A DNA stretch of 64,000 bases from Undibacterium paludis (GCF_022568815.1 NZ_JAKZHX010000003.1:124001-188000), one strand, 5' to 3'; numbered from the stretch's first letter, positions 50,858-60,857 are shown. The notes: generated from the letters alone by a model not told the origin. Translations and numbers: made by a program.

Positions 50858-51898
50858 ATGCAAAATAATTTTCTTAGCACCCCGGCTGCACCTTCGGCAG
50901 CGTTGCCGAACAAACGCGTTGGACGCTTTTATCTAAGCGAACGTATCGGCATGGGATCGAATGGTGCCGTGTATCTGGGCCACGATCCTGTCATTGATCG
51001 CGATGTTGCCATAAAAATATTTAGTGCTGGTAATAATGCCGCTGACAAAAAACAGCGCGAACAACAGTTCATTAATGAAGCAAGGGCTGCAGGCAGGTTA
51101 TCGCACCCTAATATTGTCACCATATTTGATGCATCAAGCGAAGGTGGGACGACGTTTATTGCAATGGAGTTTTTGCAAGGCAAGGACCTCAGGCACTTGC
51201 TGGCAGACGGCAAGCAGTTCGATATTATCGAAACTACCAACCTCATCAAAAAGGTTGCTGATGCGCTGGCCTATGCACACACCAACGGTGTGATTCATCG
51301 GGACATCAAACCCGGCAACATTTTTGTCTTGCCCAACCAGCAACCGAAAGTGGTGGACTTTGGCATTGCCCGCGCACCCAACCGCGTACTTGATGAGACT
51401 CGCGAGCAAGCGCATACGCTGTTCAACAATAACATCATGGGTACACCCAATTACATGTCACCGGAACAGGCCAATGGCAAGCAGGTCAATGCCTTGACTG
51501 ATGTGTATTCGCTGGGTGCAGTAATGTACGAAATGCTGACAGGTCAAAAACCTTTCCAGTCGCAAGATGTAGACAAATTATTGCAACAAATTGTAAATAA
51601 AACGCCTAAAAATCCATCAGAAGTTCGCCCCGGCATTCCAGATTCCTTATCCAAAATTGTCATGAAGGCGATGCAAAAAGAGCCTTCTGCGCGTTATGAA
51701 AGTGCCGCTGAAATGGCCCTGGCATTGGAAAAATTTTTGGACAGGGACAAGAAGCTGAAACGCAAGCGTCAAAAGCAAGGCGAAAGCTATAGCAGCGAAA
51801 GAAATACTGATGACGAGCACAGAAATTCATGGATAAGCTGGCTGGCGCTGATATTGGCCATCGTCGCAGTCACCGTCTATGTCATGCACAGATTATGA
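50858..51898 (+). CDS. Membrane-anchored serine/threonine protein kinase
   Basis: 346 residues from the ATG at 50858. Hanks-type kinase (about 20-280): glycine loop IGMGSNGAVYLG, VAIKIF with the catalytic Lys, Glu in INEARAAGRL, HRDIKPGN, DFGIAR, activation segment GTPNYMSPEQ. A Lys/Arg-rich linker (about 295-330) leads to one C-terminal transmembrane helix (WLALILAIVAVTVYVMHRL) with no extracellular domain. Substrates unknown; the DUF482 gene immediately upstream may be functionally linked. Confidence 0.92.
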   Translation: MQNNFLSTPAAPSAALPNKRVGRFYLSERIGMGSNGAVYLGHDPVIDRDVAIKIFSAGNNAADKKQREQQFINEARAAGRLSHPNIVTIFDASSEGGTTFIAMEFLQGKDLRHLLADGKQFDIIETTNLIKKVADALAYAHTNGVIHRDIKPGNIFVLPNQQPKVVDFGIARAPNRVLDETREQAHTLFNNNIMGTPNYMSPEQANGKQVNALTDVYSLGAVMYEMLTGQKPFQSQDVDKLLQQIVNKTPKNPSEVRPGIPDSLSKIVMKAMQKEPSARYESAAEMALALEKFLDRDKKLKRKRQKQGESYSSERNTDDEHRNSWISWLALILAIVAVTVYVMHRL

Positions 51899-51952
51899 AT
51901 TTGTGAGGCCGAGCAGACAATCAGTCAGGCAGCATATTCGATGCTAACGGGC

Positions 51953-51988
51953 AAAAAAAAAGGGCGACATCAAGTCGCCCATTTTTTA
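51953..51988. terminator. Bidirectional terminator between kinase gene and ppa
   Basis: GGGCGAC and GTCGCCC are perfect 7-bp arms with a 5-base loop, flanked by A8 on the left and T6 on the right, so it serves both convergent genes. Confidence 0.9.
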
Positions 51989-51999
51989 TTCATTGAAAA

Positions 52000-52536
52000 T
52001 CACGCTTCAGCTTTTTTGAAATTCTCCACGCCGGAAAGAATTTCTGCACGCGCTTCATCCGGGCCACCCCAACCATCAACTTTGACCCACTTGCCAGGTT
52101 CCAGATCTTTGTAATGCTCAAAGAAATGCTGGATCTGACGCAGACGCAGTTCATTCAGGTCTTCAGGTTTTTGCCAGTGTGTATAGATAGGCAAAATCTT
52201 GTCGACAGGTACTGCCAGTACTTTTGCATCATTACCGGCTTCATCCGTCATTTTCAGGATGCCAACAGGACGGCAACGCACAACCACGCCAGGGATCAAC
52301 GGGAAAGGTGTGATCACCAGTACATCAACCGGATCACCATCACCAGCCAGAGTTTGTGGTACATAGCCATAGTTGCATGGATAGTGCATCGCTGTGCCCA
52401 TGAAACGGTCAACAAAAATCGCGCCACTGTCTTTGTCAACTTCATATTTGATCGGGTCCGCATTCATCGGGATTTCGATAATGACGTTGAAGTCATTTGG
52501 CAGATCACGACCTGCTGCTACTTTATTCAAGCTCAT
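52000..52536 (-). CDS. ppa: Inorganic pyrophosphatase
   Basis: 178 residues, family [25 protein letters not shown] start (here [19 protein letters not shown]), ISKxE-like [18 protein letters not shown], and the metal-binding signature DGDPVDVLV. Hydrolyses pyrophosphate from biosynthesis. Single gene, convergent with the kinase gene. Confidence 0.97.
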   Translation of the reverse strand: MSLNKVAAGRDLPNDFNVIIEIPMNADPIKYEVDKDSGAIFVDRFMGTAMHYPCNYGYVPQTLAGDGDPVDVLVITPFPLIPGVVVRCRPVGILKMTDEAGNDAKVLAVPVDKILPIYTHWQKPEDLNELRLRQIQHFFEHYKDLEPGKWVKVDGWGGPDEARAEILSGVENFKKAEA

Positions 52537-52653
52537 GTTGCACTTTCTGTATAAGTATCAATAGAAGAAATGGTATGGGGCAAGATTATATAGTTAATCC
52601 CGGCAAAATTGTGCAACGCAACAGTATTGGCAGCGAATATCTGGCCCCATGAT

Positions 52654-53850
52654 TTATAGCATGGTGGCAATGGCGCATTGTCGGTAATGACTTGCCGCTT
52701 CTTCCGCCTGCCCCAGCGCTTCATGCAATTGCGCCAGCTTGAGGTTGGCTTCACGCACGGTACGCGGGTCTGTGGCATCGGACAGGGCTTGCTCCATATG
52801 TCTTTGTGCCTTGCCCCATAACTTCTGGCGCAAACATAGTGTACCAAGCGTCAGGGCCAGTTCAGGGTCGGTTGGATGATCCTCTGACCATTTTTCACAA
52901 TGTTCAATTTGTGACAATAGCGCCGCCGATCCCTCTGAAGCTGCGGCATCGCGATAAGCCCGCATCAGGCGATCATCCCATTCTTCTGCCAGAGCTTTTT
53001 CAACGATGCTGCGGGCATCATCAAACAAACCGTGAGAATTGAAGGCGCTGGCTGCTGCAAAGGCAACAAAGGCAGATTTACGGTCAGCCTGGGGAATCTC
53101 ATACCAGACACGACGTATTGATTCAGCATCATGTCCCTGGTTTTTTAACAAATCTTCATACGCCAGTTCACGCAGACGCTGCGACAAGGCCGGATGCAGG
53201 GCACGATGCTTGTCAAGGGTACGCACCAGCTTCAAGACTTCTTGCCATTTCTGTGCCTGCTGATTCGCCTTGAGCGCCCAGCGCAATACCTGGATATGGC
53301 GAGTGCCATTGGCATTCAGTTCACGTACAGCTTCCAGCGCCTTGGCTGGCTGATGCTGATCAACGAGCAATTCTGTCATGCTGACCAGACGCGCCACCTT
53401 GAAACCGGCTTCAGACTCGAGGCCCGTCAACCACGAGTCACGGCGCTCAAACTGGCTCATATGATGAGCTGCACGAGCGCCGATCAGGGCAGCGACGCCG
53501 GCGTTTTCAGGCAACTCCGTTGCCCGCATTGCGGCTTTTTCAGCATGACCAAAACGACCTTCGAACAGGGTTTTCAGGGATTCACGCAAAGCCTTGTTGC
53601 TGTCTTTCTCACGCTTGTTTTGACGATAATAGGCAACCTTACGCGGCATCTTGCGCGTGGTAACGATGGCCCGTATCAGTAAATAAAGCAATACAAAGCT
53701 GAGCAACAGCAAAAATACAAAGAAGTTCAGCGACAAGTCTATCCGGTAAGGTGGAAAGAACAGAACCACATTGCCGGGGTTATAACGAGCACCAACCGCA
53801 AGGCCGACAGCAAGTGCAAATAAAATCAGAAGCCGGATAAAGATTCGCAT
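52654..53850 (-). CDS. hemY: HemY-type protein (heme biosynthesis operon TPR protein)
   Basis: 398 residues. Two N-terminal membrane helices (about 1-65) and a cytoplasmic or periplasmic series of TPR-like helices (about 90-390: VAALIGARAAHHMSQFERRDSWL, LALTLGTLCLRQKLWGKAQRHMEQAL). HemY_N region NPGNVVLFFPPYRIDLSLNFF. Not the oxygen-dependent protoporphyrinogen oxidase of the same name. Last gene of hemC-hemD-hemX-hemY; four bases after hemX. Confidence 0.92.
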   Translation of the reverse strand: MRIFIRLLILFALAVGLAVGARYNPGNVVLFFPPYRIDLSLNFFVFLLLLSFVLLYLLIRAIVTTRKMPRKVAYYRQNKREKDSNKALRESLKTLFEGRFGHAEKAAMRATELPENAGVAALIGARAAHHMSQFERRDSWLTGLESEAGFKVARLVSMTELLVDQHQPAKALEAVRELNANGTRHIQVLRWALKANQQAQKWQEVLKLVRTLDKHRALHPALSQRLRELAYEDLLKNQGHDAESIRRVWYEIPQADRKSAFVAFAAASAFNSHGLFDDARSIVEKALAEEWDDRLMRAYRDAAASEGSAALLSQIEHCEKWSEDHPTDPELALTLGTLCLRQKLWGKAQRHMEQALSDATDPRTVREANLKLAQLHEALGQAEEAASHYRQCAIATML

Positions 53851-53854
53851 ACTC

Positions 53855-55015
53855 TTAAGGCTTCACTTTGTAGTTACGTACTGCATTGAGACTTTCTGCC
53901 AGGGTCGGCATTTCTATGGACAGATTACTGCCTTGTACCTGGCGCAACAAGGCCTGCACTGTCTGCGTCTGTTTGGCGCGGGTATCAAAATACTTGGCAA
54001 TCGCATCTTGAGCGGCAATCATGTCGCTCCTGAATATGCTCTCATTTCTCGACAACAACGCCAGCCTGGCGTTGAGCAGCCTGAGCTTGAGGTTTTCACG
54101 GGCAAAATAGGATTGCTGCGGCGTCAGTAAAAGTACATCCGGCGTTTCCACATTCCTCACGCGTATAAGCTGCTTGACCTCGGACCACATTTCGCTGGAA
54201 AAACTTTGCCAGCCGTCCTGCAAACGCATGGTCCAGGTGCTTTCTTCTATATCATCAACCGTTTTTTTATCACTCTTTGCATTCCCTGCCGATTTTGGCA
54301 ATACACGCAGCGGTGCTTTGGGCGGGGTTGCTGTTATCACAGCCTTTTCATCTGCCCACAGAGGGATGTGGTCAATTTGCGCAATCACACTGTCAAGACG
54401 CAAAGCCACGCCTGGCAGGTCCAGGGCTGGCAAGGACTTCAGTCTTTCTATATCTTTGGCGATTGCACGACGGATGGAAATGAATTGCGGCTTGTCAGAC
54501 TTGGCCAGGCGACTGTCGGCATTTTGCAGTGCAATCAGGGCACCGGGCACATTGCCGGCCAGTTGCAACTGCTGGCTGGCCGTGGCCAGTACCTGCTCTA
54601 TTTCAGCCAGCGCCCAGTCGTCACGATTCTTGGACAAATCCTGGTACAACTGCTCCAGGGCCAGTTGCTGGCTTTGCGCCTCCGATTGCTTGCCCTCCAG
54701 CAGAATAACCTTGGACTGGATTTCTTTGGCGGTGTCCTGGACATTGCGCGCCAATACCTTGGTTTCGCTGCTATTGGTATCGGCATTCTGTAGTCTTTGC
54801 GCCACCTCTGCCCGCAGAGTCGATATCTGGTTTTGCGAAGTCCACCAGTTTGCCGCCAGCAAAACCGCCAGCACACCTGACACCAGGTAGACCGGATTTG
54901 CCCAACCGGGTTCTTTTACTGCTTCAGCAGGCAAAGCTGGGGCAGGCTGTCGTGTGGTCGCATCGACAGAATTTGCCGTCATTGCGGCTTCGGGGTTTGA
55001 TTGCTGTTCACTCAT
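53855..55015 (-). CDS. hemX: HemX, uroporphyrinogen-III C-methyltransferase-like protein
   Basis: 386 residues. Cytoplasmic Ala/Pro-rich N-terminus, one membrane helix (about 38-56, VYLVSGVLAVLLAANWWTS), a coiled coil (58-125) and the HemX domain including DDWALAEIEQVLATASQQLQLAGN. No SAM-binding motifs, so despite the traditional name it is not likely a methyltransferase; probably a membrane regulator or scaffold of heme synthesis. Start overlaps the hemD stop by four bases. Confidence 0.93.
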   Translation of the reverse strand: MSEQQSNPEAAMTANSVDATTRQPAPALPAEAVKEPGWANPVYLVSGVLAVLLAANWWTSQNQISTLRAEVAQRLQNADTNSSETKVLARNVQDTAKEIQSKVILLEGKQSEAQSQQLALEQLYQDLSKNRDDWALAEIEQVLATASQQLQLAGNVPGALIALQNADSRLAKSDKPQFISIRRAIAKDIERLKSLPALDLPGVALRLDSVIAQIDHIPLWADEKAVITATPPKAPLRVLPKSAGNAKSDKKTVDDIEESTWTMRLQDGWQSFSSEMWSEVKQLIRVRNVETPDVLLLTPQQSYFARENLKLRLLNARLALLSRNESIFRSDMIAAQDAIAKYFDTRAKQTQTVQALLRQVQGSNLSIEMPTLAESLNAVRNYKVKP

Positions 55016-55785
55016 AGACGAGATTGTAACGCGACAAGTAGTTGTTCGTCGCCAGAAGCTGTTAGGGTTATAGACTGAAAGCCATAGGATTTGGCAGTTT
55101 CTTCAATACGGCTGTGTGGCATCAGTAAGTGTTGCCGTTGCATTTTTGCCACGTCGTCATCCAGTTGTAATGAAATGACATAAGTATGCAGATTGCGCAA
55201 AGCCTCTGAACTGGTGATAACCCAGTCATTGTACGCCCCCAGCAGGCGTCGCAGCTGATCTGCCCTTTCAGGGGTCAGCTCCGGTGCAACACGCCGGTAT
55301 GCAGCAACCTGATCGACTTCAACGCCATTCGTTCGCAAAGCATCGGCCAACAATTCGCGGCCACTCTCACCGCGAACAATCAAGACCTTTTTACCACGCA
55401 AGGCCGGCAAGTCAAGTTCATCGAGTAAAGTCTCGGAATCAGTTTTAAAGCGATTGCCAGGCCGGATAATACGGGCATTCTGATCATGCAACCCGTGACG
55501 GGCCAGGCAGGCACGACTACCCTCGCCCATCACTGCAATTGGCAATTTCGTCGGAAAATCAGTGACCAGCCGGAAAAAAGCGTCGATTGCATTGGGGCTG
55601 ACAAAGGCGACCAGGGCATAGTCATGTAACTGCTTTATCCGCGCAAGCAATGCCGCATTGTCCTGCAAGGGTTGAATCTCCAACAGCGGGAAAAACTCGA
55701 CAGTACGCCCCATTGCCACCACTTTGTGGGCAAAGTCCTGTGCCTGAACGACAGGCCGGGTCAGAATAACGGCTGCAGTAGACAT
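55012..55785 (-). CDS. hemD: Uroporphyrinogen-III synthase
   Basis: 257 residues. HemD is poorly conserved; seen are ILTRPVVQAQDFAHKVVAMG, FVSPNAIDAFFRLV, KVLIVRGESGRELLADAL, VDQVAAYRRVAPE and VITSSEALRNL. Converts hydroxymethylbilane to uroporphyrinogen III. Between hemC (12 bases upstream) and hemX. Confidence 0.95.
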   Translation of the reverse strand: MSTAAVILTRPVVQAQDFAHKVVAMGRTVEFFPLLEIQPLQDNAALLARIKQLHDYALVAFVSPNAIDAFFRLVTDFPTKLPIAVMGEGSRACLARHGLHDQNARIIRPGNRFKTDSETLLDELDLPALRGKKVLIVRGESGRELLADALRTNGVEVDQVAAYRRVAPELTPERADQLRRLLGAYNDWVITSSEALRNLHTYVISLQLDDDVAKMQRQHLLMPHSRIEETAKSYGFQSITLTASGDEQLLVALQSRL

Positions 55786-55797
55786 GCCTGGACTAAA

Positions 55798-56745
55798 TCA
55801 CTCGCTGATCTCTGCTTTGCATACCGCCAGTATGGCTTCTGCATCCTGAGCCGACAAGGCAGCGGCCAGTTGCGCACCCAATGCCTGCGGCTGACTGGCA
55901 TCGCCACTCACTTCAGCTCGGGCAATACGGCTACCGTCAGGTGTCGCGACCATTGCCTGTATTTGCATCTGCCCTTGATTCACTGTGGCAAATGCCGCCA
56001 GAGGGATTTGACAGGAGCCGCCAAAAGCCTTGGAAACCGTGCGTTCTGCTGTCACCGCCAATGCCGTGTCCCGGTGGTTCAAGGGGGCCAGCAGACTGAG
56101 CAATTCTGGTCTGTTATCAGGTATTTCTATCGCCATCGCCCCCTGTCCGGCGGCGGGCAGGCTTTGCCCTGGTTCCAGACAGGCCCTGATACGCTCAGGC
56201 AGCCCCAGGCGCTTGAGCCCGGCAGCGGCCAGGATGATGGCAGCATACTCGCCGTTGTCAAGCTTGCGCAGGCGCGTATCAAGATTGCCGCGCAACGGCC
56301 GTATCACCAGATGCGGGTAGCGAGCGGATATCAGCGCCTGGCGACGCAGGCTGCTAGTACCGACAACCGCGCCGGCGGGCAAGTCATCAAGACTTGCATA
56401 GTCATTGGAAACAAAGGCATCGCGCGGATCTTCACGCTCCATTATGGCTGCCAGGGCAAAGCCTTCCGGCAAGTCCATGGGCACGTCTTTGAGCGAATGT
56501 ACCGCCAGGTCGGCACGACCTTCCGCCATGGCGACTTCCAGTTCTTTGACAAACAAACCCTTGCCACCGACCTTGGATAGGGCTTTATCCAATATCTGGT
56601 CTCCACGGGTCGTCATCCCAAGGATGTCGATCTGCCAATCAGGATAGAGTGCTGCCAGGCGGTCACGCACATGTTCTGCCTGCCACATTGCCAGACGGCT
56701 TTCGCGCGAGGCAATAATCAATTTCTTAGTAGCGAAGGATGTCAA
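55798..56745 (-). CDS. hemC: Hydroxymethylbilane synthase (porphobilinogen deaminase)
   Basis: 315 residues. [42 protein letters not shown] with the catalytic Asp, GTSSLRRQA, and [12 protein letters not shown] whose Cys binds the dipyrromethane cofactor. Polymerises four porphobilinogens. First gene of the hem run; divergent from trpS. Confidence 0.98.
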   Translation of the reverse strand: MTSFATKKLIIASRESRLAMWQAEHVRDRLAALYPDWQIDILGMTTRGDQILDKALSKVGGKGLFVKELEVAMAEGRADLAVHSLKDVPMDLPEGFALAAIMEREDPRDAFVSNDYASLDDLPAGAVVGTSSLRRQALISARYPHLVIRPLRGNLDTRLRKLDNGEYAAIILAAAGLKRLGLPERIRACLEPGQSLPAAGQGAMAIEIPDNRPELLSLLAPLNHRDTALAVTAERTVSKAFGGSCQIPLAAFATVNQGQMQIQAMVATPDGSRIARAEVSGDASQPQALGAQLAAALSAQDAEAILAVCKAEISE

Positions 56746-56902
56746 AATAAAACTGCTTTCAGCTAAAAAAATACAAACCCTGATTTTATCATTGCAAGAA
56801 TTGACTTTATAAGTAAATCGACCGACAACATGCGGGTTTTATCCAATTTTGCTCAAAACCGGTGCAGAAATGCTCCATAACAGGCGGCAAATCTGGTCAA
56901 AC

Positions 56903-56932
56903 TTGACACAGCATGAGCGAAAACGGCATCAT
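56903..56932 (+). promoter_or_regulatory. Putative sigma-70 promoter upstream of trpS
   Basis: TTGACA (perfect -35), 18-base spacer, CATCAT (4 of 6 for the -10). It would start transcription near 56939, before the terminator at 56982. Confidence 0.5.
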
Positions 56933-56981
56933 AGAGACAGAATAGATACAGGACACGCCTGATATCATCTTGATAGAAACC

Positions 56982-57010
56982 ATGCCGCTCAAGATTCAGC
57001 GGCATTTTTT
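56982..57010 (+). terminator. Intrinsic terminator between promoter and trpS
   Basis: ATGCCGCT and AGCGGCAT are perfect 8-bp arms with an 8-base loop followed by six T, on the trpS strand but 48 bases before its start. It must end something upstream of trpS: a small RNA or an attenuated leader. Confidence 0.8.
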
Positions 57011-57057
57011 ACGTATACTCTGACTTATTTGTCACCGCAACACCAAACGGATTTAGC

Positions 57058-58077
57058 ATGCCAGCAAGCACAGAAGATAAAAAACACCTGATACTGACCG
57101 GCGATCGCACTACCGGCCCCCTGCACCTTGGCCACTTTGTCGGCAGCCTGCGCAATCGCGTCAAATTCCAGCATCAGTATGAGCAATATATCATGTTGGC
57201 GGATGCACAAGCATTGACCGACAATATGGATAACCCGGCAAAAGTGCATGACAATGTCATAGAAGTCGCACTCGATTACCTGGCTGCAGGCATAGACCCG
57301 GCAAAATCGACGATCTTTATCCAGTCGCAAATCCCGGAACTGACGGAACTGACCTTTTATTACCTGAACCTGGTGACGGTAGCACGCCTGGAACGCAATC
57401 CCACCATCAAGCAGGAGATCGCCCTGCGCAATTTCGAGCGTGACATCCCGGCCGGCTTTTTGACCTACCCGGTCAGCCAGGCTGCAGACATCACGGCATT
57501 CAAAGCCAGCCTGGTGCCAGTTGGCGAAGACCAGATACCGATGATAGAACAGACAAATGAAATTGTCCGTCGCTTCAATCGCCTGGCCAACAAGGACATT
57601 CTAGTTGAATGCCAGGCCCTGGTACCGGAAATTGGTCGACTGCCTGGCATAGACGGTAAGGCCAAGATGAGCAAGTCACTCGGCAATGTCATCAATCTCG
57701 GTTTCAGTCCTGCTGAAATCAAGGCTGCCGTACGTAATGTCTACACTGACCCCTTACATCTGCGTGTCAGCGACCCCGGCCACCTGGAAGGCAATGTCGC
57801 CTTCATTTACCTTGACGCCTTCGATGAAGAAAAAGCGTCGCTGCAAGAAATGAAGGATCATTATGTACGTGGCGGCCTTGGTGACAGCGTCGTCAAAGCG
57901 CGCCTCGAAGCCGTACTGCAGGATCTGCTGCAACCGATACGTGAGCGCCGTGAAGAGTTTGCAAAAGACCGTGGCCAGGTCTTGCAAATGCTCAAGGACG
58001 GCACCAGAAAGGCGCGCGAAATCGCTGCCCGGACAACCGATGAAGTCAAGGCTGCCATCGGCTTGAAACATTTCTGA
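57058..58077 (+). CDS. trpS: Tryptophanyl-tRNA synthetase
   Basis: 339 residues, class I synthetase. HIGH motif as [18 protein letters not shown] motif as [47 protein letters not shown] for tryptophan recognition. Charges tRNA-Trp. Divergent from hemC; a terminator-like hairpin precedes it. Confidence 0.97.
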   Translation: MPASTEDKKHLILTGDRTTGPLHLGHFVGSLRNRVKFQHQYEQYIMLADAQALTDNMDNPAKVHDNVIEVALDYLAAGIDPAKSTIFIQSQIPELTELTFYYLNLVTVARLERNPTIKQEIALRNFERDIPAGFLTYPVSQAADITAFKASLVPVGEDQIPMIEQTNEIVRRFNRLANKDILVECQALVPEIGRLPGIDGKAKMSKSLGNVINLGFSPAEIKAAVRNVYTDPLHLRVSDPGHLEGNVAFIYLDAFDEEKASLQEMKDHYVRGGLGDSVVKARLEAVLQDLLQPIRERREEFAKDRGQVLQMLKDGTRKAREIAARTTDEVKAAIGLKHF

Positions 58078-58154
58078 TCATCATGGCGGGTAAATCTGCC
58101 TCTTGAGGGCAGCCTCGCCCGCATCACTTTCTCATTCACGCGAGCAGCCAACTC

Positions 58155-59380
58155 ATGAGCGAAACTGATTTCCATCTTAAACTCAGTTCCGCCCGGGCGC
58201 TGCATCTGGCGGCTCAGGGCGTGCTGCAGGCGCCGCCACGCAAATCCAGCAAACAGGATGTGCTGGCCTGCATACGCAATATGGCCGCCCTGCAGATAGA
58301 CACCATCAATGTCGTTGCACGTAGCCCTTACCTGGTCTTGTGGAGTCGGCTGGGCCACTACGAACATGCCTGGCTCAATGAATTGCTGGAAGAAGGTCAC
58401 TTATTTGAGTACTGGTCACACGAAGCCTGCTTTTTACCGATAGAGGACTATGGCCTGTACCGCCACCAGATGGTATCGCCACAAGGGCTGGGCTGGAAAT
58501 ACAATCACAAATGGCTGAAAGACAATGCCGGACAGGTTGAGAAAATCCGCCAGCATATCCACGCACATGGCGCCAGCCGCTCTGCTGACTTTGAACGCAC
58601 TGATGGCAAAAGCGGCGGTTGGTGGGAATGGAAGCCGGAAAAACGCTCGCTTGAAGTCCTGTTCACCACTGGTGAGTTGATGGTGGCCAGGCGCCATAAT
58701 TTCCAGCGCATTTATGATTTGCGTGAGCGCGTCCATCCCGCATGGAATGATAAAAAGCACCTGAAATCACAATTGACTAGTCAGCGCATGCAGATATTGC
58801 AGTCAGTGCGCGCCCTTGGCATCTGCAAGGCGAACTGGATAGCTGATTATTTTCGCATGGCCAAATTTGATCAAGGAATCAACCTGCACAATTGGTCAAG
58901 GAAGGTTTGCTGATCCCTGTAACAGTGGACAAGTCTGACCAGCTTTTTTACGTTCACCCAGACCGCCTGCCATTGCTGCAACAGGCCGCGGATCAGCAAT
59001 TGAAAGCGACGGCAACACGCATCTTGTCACCATTTGACCCCGTGGTCTGGGACCGGAAGCGTGCCATAGAATTATTCAACTTCGATTACAAGCTCGAATG
59101 CTACACACCGGCGCCAAAACGACGTTACGGTTACTTCACCCTGCCCATCCTGCGCAAAGGTGCGCTGATAGGCCGCATGGATGCCAAGGCGCATCGCAAG
59201 CAGGGCCTGTTTGAAATCAAGTCACTGCACCTGGAAGATGGCGTGCAGATCTCGCAGTCACTGGCCAGTGACCTCGGCAAGACCTTGCGGGACTTTGCGC
59301 TCTGGCATGAATGCGCGGACATTCAGTTGCAACAGACAAGTTCGGCGCAATTTTCAAAACTGCTTTCGTCAGAAATTTAA
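58155..59380 (+). pseudogene. Frameshifted YcaQ/AlkZ-type DNA glycosylase
   Basis: Two consecutive frames (58155-58913 and 58892-59380) together give a full winged-helix YcaQ-like protein of about 408 residues. The first ends by shift in NLHNWSRKVC; adding one C at about 58889 yields NLHQLVKEGLLIPV and continues into the second frame. The family QxD active-site motif is present (MAALQIDTINVVARSPYL), as are SHEACFLPIEDYGLY and, in the second part, LSPFDPVVWDRKRA. YcaQ enzymes unhook interstrand crosslinks and remove bulky lesions. Either a recent null allele or a one-base sequencing error. Confidence 0.85.
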
Positions 59381-59382
59381 TC

Positions 59383-60255
59383 ATGCGCAATCTTCCTGCT
59401 CTGGCCTTGCTGAGCCTATTTTTTTGTACTGCAAGCCTGGCGAATGAGCCAGCCGAAAAAGTTCAGTTTACCAGCCTTGACATGCAAAATGGTGCGCCTA
59501 TCATGCTTGATGCCTTGTGGCTCAAGGCAAAAAATCCTGCCAGGGGCAGTATCATCGCACTGCATGGTTGTGGTGGCCTCTACAGTACACGCAAAGGCCA
59601 CGAACAAGAGCTTAATGCCCGTCACGAAAACATGGCGCAGTTGTTACAGGACAATGGTTACAACGTCCTCATGCCTGACAGTTTTCGCCCGCGCGGCGTC
59701 AACAGCATTTGCACCACCAATTATAAAACACGCGACATCACTACCGACAATCGCCGTCTTGACGTACAGGCAGCCATACAATGGCTGATCAGACAGACCG
59801 GTACACAAAACATAGGTTTGCTGGGCTGGTCCAATGGTGGATCAACCACTCTGAGTGCTCTCAACACCGCGCATACAACCACCATCCCCAACGCGATATA
59901 CCCCAGGGCTGCGGTGGTTTTTTACCCCGGCTGCCAGCCCTCCCTGCGCGCCAGACCTGCTTATCAACTGAGTACGCCGTTATTGATATTGACAGGCGCC
60001 GATGATGACTGGACACCTGCACAGCCCTGCATCGATCTTGAAAAAAAACTGGAACCAGGGGCAATGAAGCTGACTGTATTTGCCAATAGCTATCATGATT
60101 TTGATGCACCCAATCTGCCTGTGAAAAAACGACTCGATGTACCAAATGGCGTGCATCCCGGATCTGGTGTGACCACAGGCAGCAACCCTGAAGCAAAAGA
60201 AATTGCCTATAGGGAAATGTTGGATTTTTTTGCGCACCATCTAGGCAAACAATGA
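59383..60255 (+). CDS. Exported dienelactone hydrolase family protein
   Basis: 290 residues from the ATG at 59383, two bases after the YcaQ stop. Signal peptide MRNLPALALLSLFFCTASLA. Alpha/beta hydrolase: ALHGCGGLYS oxyanion segment, MPDSFRPRGV, nucleophile elbow GWSNGGSTTL, ILTGADDDWTP with the acid and a final YHDFDAP supplying the His. DLH-family proteins hydrolyse esters or lactones; this periplasmic branch has no fixed substrate. May be cotranscribed with the broken ycaQ. Confidence 0.88.
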   Translation: MRNLPALALLSLFFCTASLANEPAEKVQFTSLDMQNGAPIMLDALWLKAKNPARGSIIALHGCGGLYSTRKGHEQELNARHENMAQLLQDNGYNVLMPDSFRPRGVNSICTTNYKTRDITTDNRRLDVQAAIQWLIRQTGTQNIGLLGWSNGGSTTLSALNTAHTTTIPNAIYPRAAVVFYPGCQPSLRARPAYQLSTPLLILTGADDDWTPAQPCIDLEKKLEPGAMKLTVFANSYHDFDAPNLPVKKRLDVPNGVHPGSGVTTGSNPEAKEIAYREMLDFFAHHLGKQ

Positions 60256-60268
60256 ATACGCACTATAC

Positions 60269-60282
60269 TTGTTTGAAATCAA
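60269..60282 (+). promoter_or_regulatory. FNR/ANR-type box upstream of the UspA gene
   Basis: TTGTT-TGAA-ATCAA matches the FNR consensus TTGAT-N4-ATCAA at nine of ten positions, 76 bases before the Usp start. A Crp/Fnr regulator is encoded 2 kb downstream. Confidence 0.5.
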
Positions 60283-60357
60283 AGCCAATGTGACAATCTG
60301 GCTTCAGGCTTGCAGTTCGCTACTCATTTGATTTATTTACCAGCAAAGAGGTGCATC

Positions 60358-60813
60358 ATGTATAGTCGGATTCTGTTACCCACAGACGGTTCTGAATTGT
60401 CTCATGCCTGTGTAGAGGCCGGGCTGGAGTTTGCCCAGCAATTGAAGGCTGAGGTTGTTGCAGTGTTTGTTGGCGGCAATTATCAATACCCCGTCTATGT
60501 CGACATCCTGCCACCAAATGGTCCCACCGAGGAAGAGTACAAGATAGCCATGCAGACACTGGCAGACAGCTACCTGCGACCAGTACGCGAAGCTGCTGCT
60601 GCTGCCGGACTTACCTATCAGGAAGTCATACAGTTCAATGACTCAACCGCCAAGGAAATCGTACATACAGCGCAGGAATACGGCTGTGACCTGATCTTTA
60701 TGGGTTCCCATGGCCGCAGCGGTCTTGGACAATTCCTGCTCGGCAGCGTTACCACCAAAGTGTTATCATTATGCCAAATTCCTGTATTAGTACACAGAAT
60801 CAAGCATCACTGA
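60358..60813 (+). CDS. Universal stress protein (UspA family)
   Basis: 151 residues from the ATG at 60358; GAGG stands before it. MYSRILLPTDGSELSHAC at the N-terminus and IFMGSHGRSGLGQFLLGSVTTKVL at the C-terminus carry the ATP-binding G-2x-G-9x-G-S/T pattern. Such ATP-binding Usps support survival in stationary or anaerobic conditions. First gene of the stress cluster up to the window end. Confidence 0.94.
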   Translation: MYSRILLPTDGSELSHACVEAGLEFAQQLKAEVVAVFVGGNYQYPVYVDILPPNGPTEEEYKIAMQTLADSYLRPVREAAAAAGLTYQEVIQFNDSTAKEIVHTAQEYGCDLIFMGSHGRSGLGQFLLGSVTTKVLSLCQIPVLVHRIKHH

Positions 60814-60857
60814 GATGCTCTGAGCAGCAGGCTACAGTACAATAAGGGAAATTCTTG

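Larger units (their letters stand above)
56746..57057. other. Divergent intergenic region hemC/trpS with a plus-strand promoter-terminator unit
   Basis: About 310 bases. It contains on the plus strand a promoter at 56903-56932 and an intrinsic terminator at 56982-57010 enclosing about 70 transcribed bases without a plausible coding frame, then TATACT at 57014-57019 which could be the -10 of a second promoter for trpS. Confidence 0.5.

Noticed and set aside
53855..55015. HemX as a true uroporphyrinogen methyltransferase
   Set aside because: No SAM-binding motifs are visible; it is a single-helix membrane protein with a coiled coil.
55672..56580. 302-residue ORF opposite hemD/hemC
   Set aside because: Shadow frame spanning two real genes.
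56746..57057. Trp attenuator or T-box before trpS
   Set aside because: No leader peptide with Trp codons and no T-box sequence; only a promoter-like site and a hairpin are present.
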